From NCBI RefSeq assembly GCF_050947875.1, contig NC_134574.1, positions 108,244,469-108,308,468 of the forward strand: a stretch of 64,000 bases of DNA, read 5' to 3'. Of this stretch, positions 58,946 to 64,000 are shown piece after piece. The translations under genes were made by a program, and so were the position numbers. The notes under the pieces were generated by a model. It made no database searches and was not told the DNA's origin. It saw only the letters and a list, made by a program, of their open reading frames with translations. Source of the stretch: Dermacentor variabilis (Eukaryota > Arthropoda > Arachnida > Ixodida > Ixodidae). Every line of letters begins with the position of its first letter. The stretch's first letter is position 1.

Positions 58946-59100
58946 CTGCGGCAGGTCAAAGAAAATTTAAAGATTCACGCAGAAATGCCACTCGAGTTGT
59001 CTAAGTATCCGTAAGCATTGTGCCACTTCCTCATCTCCACGCTGCCCGGTGCCATTATCAATCTTATCAAACTTGACGCGACCAGTATAAGCACTTCTCA
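58946..59100. other. Sequence upstream of copy A exon 4
   Basis: No exon 3 counterpart is found here or up to base 64000. Confidence 0.5.
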
Positions 59101-59104
59101 ACCC

Positions 59105-59440
59105 TTACATTTCGTTATCAAGCTTATCGGACTAGATCCAACCCTTATCATTTTTGTATTTCATCAATTTTATCGCAACATAACCGATCGTTGTCAATCC
59201 TTATCTGTTCTTATCAACATTATCGCACTCGATCCGACCGTTATAGACCCTTGTCGGTCCATACCAACCTTATCAAAACTACTCCGTCCATTATGAGCTC
59301 TTATCGCTCTTTAGATCCGACCGTTGTAAAGCTTTGTCGGTCTTTACCAATTTTATCAAAATTACTCCGTCCATTATAAGCCCTTATTGCTCTTTAGCGC
59401 CTTATCCATTATTTTTGAACCTTAACAACCGTGATGAGAC
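59105..59440. repeat. Degenerate tandem repeat, about 83-bp unit
   Basis: The phrase gatccgaccgtt recurs at 59231 and 59314, and ctccgtccattat at 59282 and 59365, in both cases 83 bp apart. Older, more diverged units extend leftward. Confidence 0.75.
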
Positions 59441-59814
59441 CCACATAGCCCCCATCACTCCTTACCATCGTTATTTACTCATTGACTGCTAATCTGTCAG
59501 TATTGTGTGACGCGAAGCGCATGAGTCCTCAGAGATCGGTGGCATTGCAGTCGGTGAAGTAACGCACCAACGGATGGCGCCTCCCGCGACCACCGAAACG
59601 TATTGGGGACATCAAGCATTAAAGCTCGATGTCTACAATGCTCGAAGTAGGCCGCACATGTGGTCGTCGAGATAGCTTTTATTGCATCATATCAAAGATC
59701 TGGCGGGTCATACGAAGTCTCCAGGCAACTCCACAACAAAGACACCCATTCCGTGGGGTGGCTTTACATCAACGCCGGACCGAGTTGGAGGTAGCACTCT
59801 GAGGACTACTGTAA
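59441..59814. other. Spacer before the I-type LINE
   Basis: No supported feature. Confidence 0.4.
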
Positions 59815-62720
59815 ACTCATTGTGGACGCATCTAATGCAGTGACTTCAACCCTTGTCACCATCGCGCCCCCATCACCTGATGAACGACTCGAAGTACCGT
59901 TCACGATGCAAGAGCTTGACGCTGCGATTTCGGTTTCTCGACGCTCATCGGCACCAGGACCAGACGGAATCACGTACGCTGAACTCTGCCATCTTGGCAC
60001 AGAATCACGGCGTCTTCTTCTATCTTTTTATAATACGACGTGGGAGACAGGAAATGTTCCAGATAGTTGGAAATGCAGTCGCGTTGTGGCGCTGCTTAAA
60101 CCGGGGAAATGCCCTAACGAGGTTTCCTCCTACCGACCGATCGCCTTAGCCAGTTGCGTCGGCAAAGTAATGGAAAGAATGGTCTTGTCAATGCTGGAAT
60201 GGTTTCTAGAGAAAAATAATTGCTTTCCTGATTTTATGCACAGGTTCACAAGAGACCGTTCTTCCATTAACAGTGTTATCGACTTGGTATCCACTGTTGA
60301 ACAGAAAAGAAGTCGCCATCGGTTAGCTGCAGCCGTTTTTCTGAATATTAAGGGTTCGTACGAGACAATGTACTACATTATGCAATCCTTGATCCACTGG
60401 AAGATTTATGGTTTCTAGAGAAAAATAATTGCTTTCCTGATTTTATGCACAGGTTCAGAAGAGACCGTTCTTCCATTGACGGTGTTATCGAGTTGGTATC
60501 GACTGTTGAACAGAAAAGAAGTCGCCGTCGGTTAGCTGCAGCCGTTTTTCTGGATATTAAGGGTGCATACGAGACAATGTACTACATTATGCAATCCTTG
60601 ATCCACTGGAAGATTTAGATGTCGGTGGCCGGCTATATGCATGGATTGTTAGCTACCTCAGTGGCCGCACGGTGCATATTATGTCGACAAGTGATGGCGA
60701 CACCGGGCAGTACCATATATATCGAGGTGTTCCAAAAGAGGGAGTTCTCAGTCCAACTCTTTTCACTGTTGCATTCATTGGCCTTGCATCTGAACTTCCT
60801 ACCACGGTGAAGATTAGCACATATGCGGACGACGTATGCATATGGGCATCTGGAGCCACCCGTCCCCAAATGCGTGCTAGGCTTCAACCTGCAGTGAATA
60901 TCACAACTAAGTATCTGCGGTGTCAAGGCCGCCAACTCTCAACAGAAAAAATGTTCCGTGATTCCATTCACGCGAAAACAAATGACCAGGTATCCGATAA
61001 CCGTTAATACCTACGGTTACACACCACAGATTCCTTGGCTTACTCACAGACCGGCGATTATCTTGGTCAAGACAAGTCGCCGCACTGAAGTCAAAGCTGA
61101 AGAGTTTTGTTCACGTCCTTCGCGTCGTTGCAGGAACAAGATGGGCCCCTCGGAGTCGTAATTACTTCAATTGTACCAAGCACTATTCGTAGGGTATATA
61201 CGGTACAGCATGCCGGCGCTTTCAAGCATGGGACTCAGCTGTGTGCGCGCGCTGGAGAGCAATCAAGCTCAAGCATTGCGCACTTGTTTGGGCCTCCCAC
61301 GATGTACGTCAACCAATGGAACAATAGCGGAAGCTCGTGATTGTCCTATTGGGGTATACTTGCTCTGCGAGCCTCTTCGAATGTAGCTTCGCGTGTTGAC
61401 CCGACACATGCACCATCATCTGTCATCGCTCCCCACCCACCCAGGTTCCAGCTTTTAAAGGACTATATCGCGCCGTCAGAGTGTTCTGCCGTCAAGACTT
61501 TCTCCCGCCTGTATTCCAAGAATATCCCCGTGGGTTATGTCTAAACCTGTCGTAACATTTCAGATCCCTGGAATTACTAAAAATTCATCCGTTGCGTCTA
61601 TTGGTCTCAGGCAATTCACCCTGTTGCACATTCCTGCAGAGTACGGATATACTGTACACGTGTATACCGATGGCTCTGTCACACCATATGCCTCCACTGC
61701 AGCCTTCGTCATTTCACATATGATCATCGCTCGGCGGTTTAAACTAGACCATAGCTCAACATCAACTGCCGCAGAACTTGTTGCTATCCGGAAGGCACTT
61801 CAATTTCTCTTTGAGGAGCCTCCTCACGCATGGACGATATTCTGCAATTGCAAGCCAGCTCTTCAAACGATTGACTGTGTCCTCAGACGGGGCCCTATTA
61901 TTCCATGGCTATAGAAATTACAGAGCGTCTCGAACACGCAACTAGAAATGGCCACAATGTCACCTTTCAGTGGATACCCTCACACTGTGGCGTGATAGGG
62001 AATGAACAGGCAGATGCTGAAGCGAAAACTGCTTTAGATAATGCTTGTGAAGTACGCATTCCATTCCCACGAACAGACACAAACTCCCTACTTCGTCGCG
62101 TAATACGCAACCATACTTTGGAACACTGGACCCAACCAGATCGACGACACAAGTGATTACACAAATGGGACCAAGAAATGAAATTTCGTATGCCTCACAA
62201 GTTCAAAAGAAGCCACACGAGCATGGTGCACCGGATTCGCCTTGGTGTCGCATTCACCAACCGTTATAGACGTACGATAGGTGCCAGTGATACTAGCCCA
62301 AACTGTGACAACTGTGAGGTGCCAGAAACACTTAAACATATATTTTGCGTGTGTCCCGCGTACGCGGAAGAACGACAGCAACTTGTCTCTTCCATTGCAA
62401 CGATCCATAAGAGACCGCTATCAGACGAGTTTCTTTTAAGTCCTTGGCCTAATGCAAACAGCGCAGCACTGGTAACAAGTGCCGCTATAAGTTTTCTCCA
62501 AGCCATTGGGCTGGACGCACGGCTTTAGAGATGCCACAACTCTGGGAATTAGTATATACGTATCTCTTCCTTATACCATCATCATTCATCAGCTCTTTCC
62601 CTCCCCGTCCCTTTTCCCCAGTGTAGAGTAGCAGGCTAGAGCAAGTTATAGCTCAGAATGACCTCTCTGCCTTTCTGTAAATTAATTTCTCTCTCTCTCA
62701 CCAAATATTTCAACAAAGCC
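59815..62720 (+). mobile_element. I-type LINE with RNase H, second copy, 5'-truncated and rearranged
   Basis: It begins in the linker and early reverse transcriptase (APGPDGITYAELCHLGTESR; SSYRPIALASCVGKVMERMV). A 209-bp tandem duplication follows at 60201-60617, then GVPKEGVLSPTLFTVAFIG and the intact catalytic YADD (60822-60833). RNase H has VYTDGS near 61660, TAAELVAIRKAL, and FQWIPSHCGVIGNEQAD near 61970. The zinc knuckle CDNCEVPETLKHIFCVC lies near 62307, and the ORF ends at 62528. The tail ccccagtgtagagtagcagg ends near 62700. Frameshifts and stops make it inactive. Confidence 0.85.
60201..60617 (+). repeat. 209-bp tandem duplication within the LINE
   Basis: Units 60201-60409 and 60410-60617 both start ggtttctagagaaaaataat and end with aagattta. 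They differ at several bases; motif A reads FLNIKGSYE in the first unit and FLDIKGAYE in the second. Confidence 0.9.
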
Positions 62721-63014
62721 TTCATAGAAACTCTTCCTCCTTGACGTTTCTTGTACCGCCGATACATACACTGGTACAGATATATTCACCTTCTGCAAGC
62801 GTGGCTGTTCAAGTGCCTAGTGTGGTTGCAACCTTTCATCTCGTTTCTGAATGGATTTCGCGTTCGGGCGCTTGTGTTTGCTTGTCCTAATTTTGAAGTT
62901 GCATTGGACTGCGCAGCATGTGGGCATTTGTTTTTCCTGTGTGACTAAATGTAATGCAACTAATTTTCGCATGAGCCTACCCATAATTCCATGCAATAAA
63001 GAGAAAAAAATGGG
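62721..63014. other. Intergenic DNA, no gene recognised
   Basis: No supported feature. Confidence 0.4.
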
Positions 63015-63090
63015 TCTTTAGCCCAGTGGGTAAGACAAACGGCTTCTGAGCGGGGGGTCGTGGGTTCTAAACCCATGACCAGCAACGTTT
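63015..63090 (+). repeat. tRNA-like sequence, possible SINE head
   Basis: TAGCCCAGTGG fits the A-box consensus, and GGGTTCTAAACCC forms a T-arm-like stem-loop at the right spacing. The 3' strand gaccagc does not pair convincingly with a 5' acceptor strand, so this is more likely a SINE head or pseudogene than a working tRNA gene. A T-rich stretch follows. Confidence 0.4.
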
Positions 63091-63794
63091 TTCCTTTGGA
63101 ATTTATTTTGTTTTATACATTAGTTTCTTTATAGCGGTTTGTCTTACGCGACAGACATACCGACGGGTTTTCTCACTGGGTAGGCGTAAAAATGCTCACG
63201 CATTAACGCCTGAGGATATTTTGCTACATGAAGCTTCTTTAGTTTGGGCCACACTCTGACTTCACTGTTCAAATGCATAAAAAAAAACGGGGGAAAAGGA
63301 TCTCGTTTCGGAATCGGGGTACTGATTCGAACAAAATTTGTCGAATTTCAATGATGTGCTCTTACTTATAAGCATGAATGCTTGTCGCAAAATAATAGTT
63401 CAGGTAAATGCGTCCGTCTCGATTCAACATAATAAAAAAAAGAAGCTTCTGAAAATTATTGAGACGTAGTTTGCAACTCCCATCCACTATCCTAGAAAGA
63501 ACCAGGTTTCACAATTTTGTGAGCCGATGCCGATAAATGCGCGATCGCATATTGTCGACTGGTGTTTTTACCAGCTGCTTCTGGCGTCATAAATTATCGA
63601 CGTGCAGCTTGCGAAGCGTTTTTCATAGCAACGCGAAAGGCACTTAGAGTGTTAAGAGTGCTACAAAAAGGAGGGGTGCGTGGGAGATAGCAGCCGCGGT
63701 CATCGCAGCTGTATCGACCGACGGGGACGCCTGCGTGAGCTACTCCACGGCAGGAGATGAGTGATCAACACGAGTCACGGCGGCGCTAACAGAC
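63091..63794. other. Intergenic DNA, no gene recognised
   Basis: No supported feature. Confidence 0.4.
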
Positions 63795-63887
63795 TCTGAG
63801 GTTTTAAGTGCCGAAACCACGATCTGATTGACGAGACATGCCGCAGTAGGGGACCCGGGAATAACTTCGAACGCTTGGCGTTCTCTT
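63795..63887 (-). mobile_element. Ruka-like SINE fragment
   Basis: Reverse-orientation 3' body: ttttaagtgccgaaaccacg, atctgattgacgagacatgc, ggggacccgggaataacttc. It is cut off by the RTE fragment. Confidence 0.6.
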
Positions 63888-64000
63888 CGTCGTCAGCGTG
63901 TTTTATATGTCCACTGCAGGACGAAGGCGTCTCCCAGCGATCTCCAATTACCCTTGTCTTGCGCTAGCTGATTTCAGCTTAGGGACAAGAGGTACGGCGC
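63888..64000 (-). mobile_element. RTE-type LINE 3' end, continuing past the window
   Basis: gtccactgcaggacgaaggc and ccaattacccttgtcttgcg match the minus-strand RTE copy at 31985. The element runs off the window edge. Confidence 0.65.

Overview
The window looks like a piece of tick nuclear genome, most likely a metastriate ixodid. I base this on several copies of a tRNA-derived SINE resembling Ruka, on RTE-type and I-type LINEs with tick-like 3' tails, on many microsatellites, and on widely spaced small exons of an animal enzyme. No prokaryotic operons, rRNA genes or CRISPR arrays are seen. The species is not determined.

Only two host gene families are supported. The first is an intronless + strand gene at 1490-3445 for a 651-residue, five-span membrane protein with a basic, proline-rich tail; its topology recalls prominins. 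The second is a minus-strand tandem pair of PM20D2-like M20 peptidase genes. Copy B lies wholly inside the window: six exons run from 39753 down to 11449, with consistent splice sites and phases and a TATA-like sequence upstream. Copy A is represented only by exons 4-6 (58945 down to 52389); its 5' part must lie beyond base 64000 or be missing. Both copies carry lesions: copy B has a 1-nt deletion in exon 5, and copy A has a Gln-to-stop change that removes the last 12 residues.

The rest is introns and intergenic DNA filled with mobile elements, mostly degenerate. I-type LINEs with RNase H occur at 45.3-48.8 kb and 59.8-62.7 kb, with 3' fragments elsewhere. RTE 3' ends lie at 32.0, 44.5 and 63.9 kb. 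A CR1/L2-like LINE sits at 28.6-30.4 kb, and Ty3/gypsy remnants at 15.3-16.1 and 27.0-28.5 kb. A 2.8-kb Tc1/mariner-like element with about 260-bp terminal inverted repeats holds its own decayed transposase (20434-23253). A hAT-like remnant lies at 7.8-9.4 kb. Non-autonomous inverted-repeat elements are at 10.5, 13.0, 27.6, 34.3 and 55.3 kb, and about nine SINE copies are scattered through the window.

The observations most worth a second look are the decaying tandem peptidase pair, a 168-bp perfect palindrome built from duplicated transposase codons around an AT tract, the long-inverted-repeat mariner element and a separate foldback element of similar type, a 651-bp element placed inside a Ty3/gypsy reverse transcriptase frame, and a set of near-perfect hairpins with tiny loops.
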